Positions 1 to 4,942 of a stretch of DNA of 5,194 nt are shown one piece after another. The translations under genes were made by a program, and so were the position numbers. The notes below the pieces were generated by a model. It searched no databases, was not told the origin of the DNA, and saw only the letters and a program-made list of their open reading frames with translations. Origin of the DNA: Rickettsia sp. (GTDB lineage Bacteria; Pseudomonadota; Alphaproteobacteria; Rickettsiales; Rickettsiaceae); assembly GCA_031254535.1 (NCBI GenBank), contig JAIRUG010000068.1, positions 1 to 5,194 on the forward strand, in the 5' to 3' direction. Position 1 is the stretch's first letter. Every line of letters begins with the position of its first letter.

Positions 1-1
1 A

Positions 2-97
2 ATTAAGCAGCAGAGCAGGAAAAGTGCTGGTAATTTCTCTGATTTCTTTCAGGCAGTTTGGGCAGCATTAGCTGATGTCGCCATATTATCTGGTTAA
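2..97 (+). CDS. 3' end of an unidentified protein gene (partial)
   Basis: An open frame enters from the left edge and runs 31 codons to a TAA at 95-97. Its last residues read FFQAVWAALADVAILSG, a mildly hydrophobic, alanine-rich C-terminus. I do not recognise the family and assign no function. The stretch is about 42% G+C by hand count, clearly higher than the genes that follow, and uses CAG, GCC and GTC codons more freely. This could mean recent acquisition, a conserved gene, or non-coding sequence that happens to be open. A palindromic repeat begins six bases after the stop, a common position for such repeats. Only the tail is visible, so coding status is an inference from the open frame alone. 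Confidence 0.4.
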   Translation: MKQQSRKSAGNFSDFFQAVWAALADVAILSG

Positions 98-102
98 GCT
101 AT

Positions 103-202
103 ACGTCATTGCGAGGAGTAGCTTTGCTACGACGAAGCAATCCATTTCCAATTACTTTCCTGGATTGCATCAATGCCACAAAGTGGCTCCTCGCAATGAC
201 GT
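103..202. repeat. Rickettsia-type palindromic element, intact, cloverleaf-like
   Basis: The outer arms 103-118 and 187-202 are perfect 16-bp reverse complements (acgtcattgcgaggag and its complement). Inside are three further hairpins: 118-122 with 126-130 (gtagc/gctac), 137-144 with 161-168 (gcaatcca/tggattgc), and 175-179 with 183-187 (gccac/gtggc). Each outer hairpin has a 3-base loop. The element can therefore fold as a four-way junction in either strand. The gtcattgcgag...gcaatcca...ctcgcaatgac sequence is typical of palindromic repeats in Rickettsia intergenic DNA. I cannot assign its numbered RPE family from sequence alone. It lies between the partial upstream gene and cpoB and is non-coding. 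Confidence 0.85.
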
Positions 203-292
203 CAGGCTATTTTTCAAATGCCATGTGTAAGGTGAGTTAGTATAAAAAATCAAGCTGAACTGAAAAGTTATAGATTACTATAAAAATTCTAG

Positions 293-314
293 TATACTCA
301 GCTGGTTTTATAAT
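293..314 (+). promoter_or_regulatory. candidate -10 elements upstream of the cpoB operon
   Basis: Two -10-like hexamers precede the first gene of the envelope operon: TATACT at 293-298 and TATAAT at 309-314. Neither has a good TTGACA-like hexamer 16-18 bases upstream. The region is very AT-rich, so such hexamers are expected by chance. A promoter here is plausible because the preceding gene and repeat end by 202, but the exact site is uncertain. Confidence 0.25.
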
Positions 315-335
315 CTTTAAATCAAATATTAATGT

Positions 336-1127
336 ATGAAAATAATTTCTATATATTTATTAATTATTCTGATTACTACGCAAGCATTTGCTGAAAATCA
401 AATTACTAGAAAGAGTTTAAAATTTGACCCATCTAATGATTATGCAGAAAGATTAGATGTTTTGGAAAAAGAAAATCAACATTTACTCGGCAGAATTGAA
501 ATAATAGAACATAGTATTGCTAAATTAGAGAAAATTTTAAACTCTACAAAACAAGAGGTAATAAGCTCCCAAGATAGTAGTGGTACAGCAAAAAATTTAG
601 TAGATGATTCTATGGAAAATGATGTTTTTGACATAGCATCTACTAAAAAAGTAGAAAAAGAAGTTGTTTCTACTAATATTGCAAAACCTATTTCGGGGAT
701 ACCAAAAGATAAACAACTTTATGATTTAGCACTTGCCTCTTTAAAAGATAATAAATTAACAGATGCAGAAGAAAAATTTGCAAATTTCTTAAAAAATTAT
801 TCTAATAGTCCTTTGTTAAGTAATGCTTATTTTTGGTATGGAGAATCTTTTTTTAGACGTAATATGTTTGATAAAGCGGCGATAAATTATTTAAAAGGTT
901 ACAAACAATCGCCAAAAGGGAGCAAAGCTTCTGACTCATTGCTAAAATTAGCATTATCTCTTGGGGAACTAAAAAAAATACAAGAAGCATGCTCTATTTT
1001 TGATAAGCTTGAAACAGAGTTTCCAAATAGGTCAGCAACATCAATAAAAAGAGCTAGGGATGCAAGAACTAAATTTGCTTGTAAGCGGTTAGGTGCTATG
1101 AACAAACAGGTGAATAATAATTGGTAA
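336..1127 (+). CDS. cpoB: Tol-Pal-associated periplasmic protein CpoB/YbgF-like
   Basis: This 263-residue protein has the architecture of CpoB (YbgF), the periplasmic partner of the Tol-Pal system that in E. coli coordinates outer-membrane constriction with septal peptidoglycan synthesis. Residues 1-19 form a signal peptide with likely cleavage after AFA. Residues about 36-70 are a heptad-rich coiled coil (RLDVLEKENQHLLGRIEIIE), the trimerisation segment in the family. A low-complexity linker follows, then a C-terminal TPR domain with units near 126-157, 163-194 (SNAYFWYGESFFRR) and 200-233 (ASDSLLKLALSLGELKK). The length matches the family. An ATG at 332 in another frame soon hits a stop, and only the 336 start gives the signal peptide. 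No strong ribosome binding site is visible. The usual tolB-pal neighbours are absent from this window. The next gene starts 6 bases after its stop. The family call is confident; a role in Rickettsia division is inferred. Confidence 0.85.
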   Translation: MKIISIYLLIILITTQAFAENQITRKSLKFDPSNDYAERLDVLEKENQHLLGRIEIIEHSIAKLEKILNSTKQEVISSQDSSGTAKNLVDDSMENDVFDIASTKKVEKEVVSTNIAKPISGIPKDKQLYDLALASLKDNKLTDAEEKFANFLKNYSNSPLLSNAYFWYGESFFRRNMFDKAAINYLKGYKQSPKGSKASDSLLKLALSLGELKKIQEACSIFDKLETEFPNRSATSIKRARDARTKFACKRLGAMNKQVNNNW

Positions 1128-1133
1128 ATAATC

Positions 1134-1787
1134 ATGACTGACATTTTACAAGAAGTTTTAAGTGATAAAAACGAAGAAAAGAAACTTTATTACTTTAAAA
1201 AATTTCTTCCTATCACTATAATCCTTACACTTATAGTAATATTATTTATGTTAATAAATAATTGGCGTAATGGAAAGGAAATAGAGAATAATCAAAAGAC
1301 AGGTGATATTTTAGTTAAATCTATTGCACTTATTAATGATAATAAAGATCTTGCTATAAAATCTTTGGATAATTTAATGACAACAAGTAATAATAAAGTA
1401 GAGGGCTTAGCTGCTATCGAGCAAGTTAGTATCAAAATACACCAAGGAGATTTTATCGAAGCCAGAACTTTATTAAAAAAAGTTATCGATAACAATAATT
1501 ATGACGAATTAACAAGTGCATATGCCCGTTTACTTTGGTTGAGTTTAATGATAGACGACCCAAATTTATCTGATATAAACATTAATGAAATCGAGAAATA
1601 CTTAAATTACTTTGATGATGAAAATAAACCATTCTTTGGTACAGCAAATATTATCAAAGCAATTTGGTATATTAGAAATAACTCAAAAGATTTAGCAGAA
1701 AATACTTTGAAAAAGCTGATCTCACTAGAAAGTATAACTCAAGTAGTTAAAGACCAGGCTAAAGCTTTACTTTTAAACTTACAATAA
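1134..1787 (+). CDS. YfgM-like single-pass membrane protein (TPR-like; probable DUF2659)
   Basis: This 217-residue protein has a short charged N-terminus (residues 1-24, rich in K and E), one membrane helix at about 25-43 (LPITIILTLIVILFMLINNW) and a helical region to the end. That topology (N-in, soluble periplasmic helical domain) and the position directly upstream of a bamB-like gene match YfgM, an E. coli inner-membrane protein that associates with the Sec translocon and periplasmic chaperones. Residues 56-140 and 166-215 contain paired amphipathic helices like degenerate TPRs (ANIIKAIWYIRNNSKDLAEN). From memory, Rickettsia homologues are annotated as DUF2659; I cannot confirm that here. 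It starts 6 bases after cpoB and ends 14 bases before the lipoprotein gene, so all three are likely co-transcribed. Primary sequence similarity to E. coli YfgM is weak, so the assignment rests mainly on topology and synteny. Confidence 0.7.
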   Translation: MTDILQEVLSDKNEEKKLYYFKKFLPITIILTLIVILFMLINNWRNGKEIENNQKTGDILVKSIALINDNKDLAIKSLDNLMTTSNNKVEGLAAIEQVSIKIHQGDFIEARTLLKKVIDNNNYDELTSAYARLLWLSLMIDDPNLSDININEIEKYLNYFDDENKPFFGTANIIKAIWYIRNNSKDLAENTLKKLISLESITQVVKDQAKALLLNLQ

Positions 1788-1788
1788 T

Positions 1789-1793
1789 AAAGG
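1789..1793 (+). promoter_or_regulatory. ribosome binding site of the bamB-like gene
   Basis: AAAGG lies 8 bases before the ATG at 1802, in the short gap after the preceding stop. It is the best Shine-Dalgarno match among the genes of this window and supports the 1802 start, which also gives a proper lipoprotein signal peptide. Confidence 0.6.
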
Positions 1794-1801
1794 TCTAAAT
1801 T

Positions 1802-3046
1802 ATGATAAAACAACGATTAATTATTTTCTTACTACCTTTTATTCTAACTTCTTGCGGTCTTGGAGCTACAAAAATTAAAAATATTGTAGAATTAACTCCT
1901 AAATTATCTGTAGAAAGTAATGAAGCAATTCAAATGGATTCTACGGTAAAGACAAATATATTTAGCCCTGAAATGCTTCAAAATAAAGAATATACTATTA
2001 CAAAACATAAAATAATAGCCGAACCAATCTTTAAGAAAGCTGTTGTCTATACCATAGATACTAAAGGTAATGTTTCTGCCTTTTCTATGAAAGACAAATC
2101 TATTATGTGGTCATATAATGTAAGTACTAACAAAAGTGATTATTATTCTGGTGGTGGGATCTTACACCATAATGATAAACTATATGTTACCTATGGTTCA
2201 AGATTTTTGGTAGTTTTAGATAGTCAGTCAGGTCACGAAATAATCAGAAAAGAACTACCTGATATTACCAGAATAAAACCGGTATTAATTAATGATCATA
2301 CTATTATAGTTCAAACAGTAACTAATCAAATATTAGCGCTTAATATTAAAAAATTAAATTTTGTTTGGCAACATGAAGGTATAATTGAAACTCTGTCATC
2401 AAGCTATCATGTTGCTCCAATAGTACAAAATGGTTATGTAATAGTAAATTATAATTCAGGGCAAATCCTTGCTCTAGAAGCTAATAGTGGCAAAATTTTA
2501 TGGACTAACGATTTATCTAGCCAGCAAGAAATAGGCTTACCAAATTTTGAAGCAGCTTTTATATTATGCAAACCTGTTATCAATAACTCTCACATATATA
2601 TAGCTAATAGTACTGGCAAGCTAATAAAGCTAGACATTATGACGGGTAATATCCTCTGGCAAACTAAAGCTTATGATGTACAATCAATGTCTTTAGCTGG
2701 CAATAGTTTATTTATAACAAATAATGCTGGACAAGTGGCTGCCATAAGCACTGAATTTGGTAAAGTTAAGTTTGTAGCAGATATAAACGATGGAAAAGAT
2801 ATCAAGAAAGTTAAAGCTTCATCATTTTTAGCTCCGATAATTGGTAAAACAACTGGAGGAAAAGATTGGAACTTAAATATTATCTCTACTAAAGGTGAAT
2901 TATATAGTTTCCAATCAGATATTAATGGTAATTTAAGCATCACTCCGGTGATTAGTAAAATTATTAAAAATATTGAATATCAGGGCAAAACCTGTTGTGG
3001 TACTATGTATGTTATTACTGATAAAAAAATTATGTTGGTAGATTAG
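1802..3046 (+). CDS. bamB: Outer-membrane assembly lipoprotein BamB-like (PQQ-type beta-propeller)
   Basis: This 414-residue protein begins with a lipoprotein signal peptide whose lipobox is LTSC, so Cys18 should be acylated. From about residue 80 it contains repeated propeller blades of the PQQ-like type, each ending in a G-x-x-x-W or related motif: VYTIDTKGNVSAF...IMWSY (82-105), FLVVLDSQSGHEI (135-147), ILALNIKKLNFVW (177-189), GQILALEANSGKILW (220-234), GKLIKLDIMTGNILW (272-286), and GQVAAISTEFGKVKF (310-324). BamB is the scaffold lipoprotein of the BAM complex, which inserts beta-barrel proteins such as autotransporters into the outer membrane. E. coli BamB has 392 residues, so the length fits. 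In many proteobacteria the GTPase gene der follows bamB; here rplM-rpsI follow instead. The TAG stop overlaps the boundary of a palindromic insertion, with the reading frame intact. Confidence 0.85.
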   Translation: MIKQRLIIFLLPFILTSCGLGATKIKNIVELTPKLSVESNEAIQMDSTVKTNIFSPEMLQNKEYTITKHKIIAEPIFKKAVVYTIDTKGNVSAFSMKDKSIMWSYNVSTNKSDYYSGGGILHHNDKLYVTYGSRFLVVLDSQSGHEIIRKELPDITRIKPVLINDHTIIVQTVTNQILALNIKKLNFVWQHEGIIETLSSSYHVAPIVQNGYVIVNYNSGQILALEANSGKILWTNDLSSQQEIGLPNFEAAFILCKPVINNSHIYIANSTGKLIKLDIMTGNILWQTKAYDVQSMSLAGNSLFITNNAGQVAAISTEFGKVKFVADINDGKDIKKVKASSFLAPIIGKTTGGKDWNLNIISTKGELYSFQSDINGNLSITPVISKIIKNIEYQGKTCCGTMYVITDKKIMLVD

Positions 3047-3206
3047 GTTCTGTTGACAAAATTTAAATTACTCTATTTTGACCCTTTTTAGCTGCAAATT
3101 ATAAGATTTTTTTGAAATAGGATCAACTATTCCGGCAAAAATCTTATTAATTTTCGCTTAAAAATGCTCAAAATATAAACAATTTAAATTTTGTCAACAA
3201 AACCTA
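3044..3206. mobile_element. 163-bp palindromic MITE-like element bounded by TA
   Basis: Positions 3044-3069 and 3181-3206 are reverse complements over 26 bp with one mismatch (C3050). The palindrome continues inward: 3075-3090 pairs with 3159-3174 at 14 of 16 positions, 3101-3111 pairs perfectly with 3137-3147, and 3116-3120 pairs with 3127-3131, leaving a tiny centre. The whole element is therefore one long hairpin with no coding capacity. It is bounded by TA at 3044-3045 and at 3205-3206, as expected of a TA target duplication. Its ends read GGTTCTGTTGACAAAATTT. In RNA it would form a very stable hairpin just after bamB and could act as a processing or termination structure, though no U-run follows it. 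The transposase family that would mobilise it is an inference. Confidence 0.8.
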
Positions 3207-3227
3207 GTCAAGAGACTGTATTATGGT

Positions 3228-3247
3228 ATATATTAATATTAATATAT
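3228..3247. repeat. perfect 20-bp AT-only palindrome upstream of rplM
   Basis: The stretch atatattaatattaatatat is a perfect inverted repeat centred between 3237 and 3238. It lies 12 bases before the TTGACA at 3260. It could be an operator or an AT-rich upstream promoter element, but in DNA this AT-rich such palindromes also arise by chance. Confidence 0.5.
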
Positions 3248-3259
3248 TGTACATTTATC

Positions 3260-3289
3260 TTGACAAAACACTAATTATAATGCTATTTA
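3260..3289 (+). promoter_or_regulatory. candidate promoter of the rplM-rpsI operon
   Basis: A perfect TTGACA occurs at 3260-3265. The best-spaced -10 is TATTTA at 3284-3289, preceded by TG at 3281-3282 (extended -10 form) with an 18-base spacer. A perfect TATAAT at 3276-3281 is only 10 bases from the -35 hexamer, too close to pair with it. The location, downstream of the palindromic element and about 80 bases before rplM, fits an operon promoter. The choice of -10 is uncertain. Confidence 0.45.
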
Positions 3290-3301
3290 ATATAGCTCAG
3301 A

Positions 3302-3339
3302 TTGGGGAGTGGCAACAGCAACTTTTGTGCTATTTCCAA
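3302..3339 (+). promoter_or_regulatory. possible hairpin in the rplM 5' leader
   Basis: If transcription starts just after 3289, the leader of about 75 bases can fold with ttgg (3302-3305) against ccaa (3336-3339) and an inner agca (3317-3320) against tgct (3328-3331). Autoregulatory leaders exist before rplM-rpsI in other bacteria, but these helices are short and interrupted. I see no match to a known leader motif. Confidence 0.2.
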
Positions 3340-3369
3340 GTATAATTCTAATTAATAAAGATATATAAC

Positions 3370-3837
3370 GTGAAAACTTATTCTGCAAAACCGTCACAAA
3401 TTCAAAAGAAGTGGTGGGTTATAGATGCTAAAGACCTTGTATTGGGTAGGCTTGCTAGTGAAGTAGCTAAAATCTTACGCGGTAAACATAAGCCTTCCTT
3501 CACCCCTCATTTAGATTGTGGGGATTATGTAATAATAACTAATGCCAAACATATTTGTTTGACAGGTAAAAAATCAGCTCTTAAAGATGGTAAAATTTAT
3601 TATCGTCATACTGGTTTTCCGGGTGGAATAAAAGATACAACTGCTGGGAAAATTCTGGCTGGTAAGTACCCTGAGCGTGTCGTTAAACTCTCTGTAAAAA
3701 GAATGATCACAAGAAATGTTCTGGGGTCGAAGCAGATGGGTAATCTATATGTCTACGCAGAGAATGAACACCCGCATAAAGCCCAACAACCAGAGCTTTA
3801 TGATTTTGCAAGCAAAAATACAAAGAATAAAAAATAG
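3370..3837 (+). CDS. rplM: 50S ribosomal protein L13
   Basis: This 155-residue protein is L13, an early-assembling protein of the large ribosomal subunit that binds 23S rRNA. Family signatures run along its length: [20 protein letters not shown] at 1-20, LGRLAS at 25-30, [20 protein letters not shown] at 37-56, [12 protein letters not shown] at 77-88, [12 protein letters not shown] at 101-112, and [18 protein letters not shown] at 125-142. E. coli L13 has 142 residues; the excess here is a lysine-rich tail (about 147-155). The start is GTG, fixed by the conserved MKT(Y/F)-AKP beginning. No clear Shine-Dalgarno precedes it, only AT-rich sequence. It ends with tandem stops TAG TGA, 6 bases before rpsI, the almost universal partner in this operon. 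Confidence 0.98.
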   Translation: MKTYSAKPSQIQKKWWVIDAKDLVLGRLASEVAKILRGKHKPSFTPHLDCGDYVIITNAKHICLTGKKSALKDGKIYYRHTGFPGGIKDTTAGKILAGKYPERVVKLSVKRMITRNVLGSKQMGNLYVYAENEHPHKAQQPELYDFASKNTKNKK

Positions 3838-3843
3838 TGAATT

Positions 3844-4320
3844 ATGACAATATTGAAGGTTCAAAGCGAAAATACTAAGAGTGGTACAGTTCAGAGTAAG
3901 TTAGTTAAGCAAAAAACGCCTGTAGAAAATAGTGATAACAAAGTTTATGGTACGGGCAGAAGAAAAAATGCAATTGCTAGAGTTTGGTTAAAAAGTGGTA
4001 GTGGTAGGATGATTGTTAACAAAAAAAATGGGGAGCAATATTTTACTCGTGAAACTCATACCAAATCTCTCTTACAGCCATTCGTTGTAACCAAAACTTC
4101 TGGGCAGTATGATATAATATGTACTGTCAAAGGTGGCGGAATATCAGGGCAAATGGGTGCTGTATTACATGGTGTTGCTAGAGCTCTTGATAAAATTGCC
4201 CCAGAATTTCGCAGTATTTTGCGCAAATCTGGTTTCTTAACCAGAGACTCAAGGGTTGTGGAGAGAAAAAAATATGGTAAGCATAAAGCAAGAAAAAGTA
4301 CTCAGTTCTCTAAACGTTAA
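3844..4320 (+). CDS. rpsI: 30S ribosomal protein S9
   Basis: This 158-residue protein is S9, a small-subunit protein whose C-terminal tail reaches toward the P-site tRNA. The conserved core starts at residue 34 ([17 protein letters not shown]) and includes EQYFTRET (64-71), [22 protein letters not shown] (94-115), [11 protein letters not shown] (127-137), [12 protein letters not shown] (140-151) and the canonical C-terminal SKR. E. coli S9 has 130 residues; here about 30 extra N-terminal residues, rich in K, S and T, precede the core. The ATG at 3844 is the first in frame and follows rplM by 6 bases. No internal ATG or strong ribosome binding site sits next to the core, so the extension is probably real. 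It is translated with rplM. No convincing terminator follows the gene. Confidence 0.98.
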   Translation: MTILKVQSENTKSGTVQSKLVKQKTPVENSDNKVYGTGRRKNAIARVWLKSGSGRMIVNKKNGEQYFTRETHTKSLLQPFVVTKTSGQYDIICTVKGGGISGQMGAVLHGVARALDKIAPEFRSILRKSGFLTRDSRVVERKKYGKHKARKSTQFSKR

Positions 4321-4349
4321 AATTTTTCTATGTTCTGTGAGAAGCTGCT

Positions 4350-4414
4350 TATACTCAAATGATTTGAAGAATTAGACTTGAACATATAGCTAACTCGATT
4401 AGCATTACTTGTCT
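4350..4414 (+). repeat. shortened copy of a second repeat family (forward orientation)
   Basis: Positions 4350-4382 match the reverse complement of 4910-4942 at 30 of 33 bases. Positions 4400-4414 (tagcattacttgtct) match the other end of that element, the reverse complement of 4824-4839, with one base missing and one change. The middle of the longer copy is absent, so this looks like an internally deleted copy. The palindrome tcaaatgatttga (4355-4367) is present in both copies. It fills most of the gap between rpsI and the tRNA gene. Confidence 0.7.
4378..4405 (+). promoter_or_regulatory. possible promoter for the tRNA-Met gene, inside the repeat
   Basis: TTGAAC at 4378-4383 and TAGCAT at 4400-4405 are separated by 16 bases and would start transcription about 20 bases before the tRNA. 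Both hexamers lie within the repeat copy. The match is moderate (four of six for the -10), so read-through from rpsI is an alternative source of tRNA transcription. Confidence 0.3.
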
Positions 4415-4432
4415 TGAAGCTCTTTCCATCAT

Positions 4433-4509
4433 GGCGGGGTAGCTCAGTTGGTTAGAGCAGCGGAATCATAATCCGCGTGTCGGGGGTTCAAATCCCTCCC
4501 TCGCTACCA
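4433..4509 (+). tRNA. tRNA-Met (elongator), anticodon CAU
   Basis: A complete 77-base tRNA with encoded CCA. The acceptor stem GGCGGGG (4433-4439) pairs with CCTCGCT (4499-4505) with two G-U pairs, the discriminator is A4506, and CCA is 4507-4509. The D-arm gctcagttggttagagc follows, then a perfect anticodon stem gcgga/tccgc enclosing atcataa with CAT at 4467-4469. The T-loop is TTCAAAT (4487-4493). The CAU anticodon could belong to initiator Met, elongator Met or Ile2. An initiator is excluded because position 1 is a paired G (not a C-A mismatch) and the anticodon stem lacks three G-C pairs. The sequence resembles alphaproteobacterial elongator tRNA-Met, so Ile2 (lysidine-modified) is less likely. 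Confidence 0.93.
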
Positions 4510-4520
4510 ACTAACTTTAA

Positions 4521-4539
4521 GGATTACATGGTGTAGTCC
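4521..4539 (+). terminator. weak hairpin after the tRNA gene
   Basis: ggattac (4521-4527) pairs with gtagtcc (4533-4539) including one G-T pair around a 5-base loop. It lies 11 bases after the tRNA. No T-run follows, so it is a poor intrinsic terminator and may serve, if at all, as a 3' processing boundary. Confidence 0.2.
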
Positions 4540-4582
4540 AAAACTCTCTGTTTAATCAATATATTAGTGTTTCAGCGATTTT

Positions 4583-4605
4583 ATATAGCTAACCCGATTA
4601 GCATT
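4583..4605 (+). repeat. 23-bp direct copy of the repeat segment upstream of the tRNA
   Basis: Positions 4583-4605 match 4384-4406 at 22 of 23 bases, differing only at C4594 against T4395. The two copies flank the tRNA gene in the same orientation, 199 bases apart. This is probably a remnant of another copy of the second repeat family. Confidence 0.75.
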
Positions 4606-4621
4606 TAGCCATAGTAAACTG

Positions 4622-4723
4622 ACACTATTAGTGAGAAGGTAAAAGTCGACGAAGCAATCCACTCCTAATCACTTTTCTGGATTGCATCAATGCTACTAAA
4701 GTAGTAGCTCCTCTCAATGACGT
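4622..4723. repeat. decayed palindromic element related to 103-202
   Basis: The centre and right half match the intact element: gacgaagcaatcca (4648-4661), tggattgcatcaatgc (4678-4693) and the right arm ctcctctcaatgacgt (4708-4723, one base different). The central hairpin gcaatcca/tggattgc is kept. The third hairpin has a different sequence but still pairs (gctact 4692-4697 with agtagc 4703-4708). The left arm (about 4622-4640) is badly decayed and no longer pairs well with the right arm. The orientation is the same as the copy at 103-202. Confidence 0.7.
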
Positions 4724-4738
4724 TTGGGTTGCATATAT

Positions 4739-4829
4739 GTCATTGCGAGAGAACGTACGTGAGCGTGGCAATGAAGCTTGTCATATGGATTGCTTCGCTC
4801 TAGCTTCACGCCTCCTCGCTAATAGACGG
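4739..4829. repeat. second, diverged palindromic element of the gtcattgcgag type
   Basis: It opens with gtcattgcgag (4739-4749), the same left end as the intact element, and closes with ctcctcgctaatagacg (4812-4828), a mutated form of the right end. Internal pairs include gaagc (4773-4777) with gcttc (4792-4796) and gcgtg (4763-4767) with cacgc (4807-4811). The interior differs from the other two copies, so it may be another subfamily. It lies 15 bases after the preceding element. Confidence 0.55.
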
Positions 4830-4942
4830 AGTAATGCTAGTTATAGCCTTAACAAAATATTTGTGGGTAATAGTAGGCTCATGTACGCTGCGTGTGCTCG
4901 CCCCTCATTTTCAAATCCAATTCTCCAAATCATTTGAGTATA
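4824..4942 (-). repeat. longer copy of the second repeat family (reverse orientation)
   Basis: Read on the minus strand from 4942, its first 33 bases match the copy at 4350-4382 with three differences, and its far end (4839 to 4824) matches 4400-4414. Between these ends is about 70 bases absent from the forward copy. A 30-codon frame runs on the minus strand from an ATG at 4933 to a stop at 4841-4843 (MIWRIGFENEGRAHAAYM...). In the forward copy the third codon of the same frame is TGA. I treat this as a repeat, not a gene. Its left boundary abuts or overlaps the neighbouring palindromic element. Confidence 0.6.

Noticed and set aside
103..202. Possible CRISPR or tandem-repeat array from recurring gcaatcca / gtcattgcgag motifs
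   Set aside because: The motifs occur as arms of separate palindromic elements at irregular spacing, not as equal direct repeats with unique spacers.
899..1144. Minus-strand frame of 81 codons over the end of cpoB
   Set aside because: It lies opposite the well-supported TPR coding sequence and shows no independent features; an antisense shadow.
1292..1495. Minus-strand frame of 67 codons inside the YfgM-like gene
   Set aside because: Antisense shadow of a gene supported by topology and synteny, with no ribosome binding site.
2671..2943. Minus-strand frame of 90 codons inside bamB
   Set aside because: It is antisense to clear beta-propeller repeats and has no recognisable protein features.
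3053..3081. TTGACA inside the palindromic element as an outward promoter
   Set aside because: A -35-like hexamer exists in both arms, but no acceptable -10 hexamer occurs 16-18 bases away on either strand.
3290..3320. tRNA-like string atatagctcagattgg upstream of rplM
   Set aside because: It resembles a tRNA D-arm start, but there is no anticodon arm, T-loop or acceptor pairing downstream.
4321..4349. Possible rho-independent terminator after rpsI
   Set aside because: The sequence has a T-run right after the stop but no stable hairpin before it; the gaagctgctt region forms at most three or four pairs.
4737..4937. 66-codon forward open frame (begins MSLRENVRERGNEACHMDCF)
   Set aside because: It is made entirely of the palindromic element at 4739-4829 and the reverse repeat at 4824-4942, has no ribosome binding site, and no domain is recognisable. 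Frames of this kind are typical by-products of these repeats.
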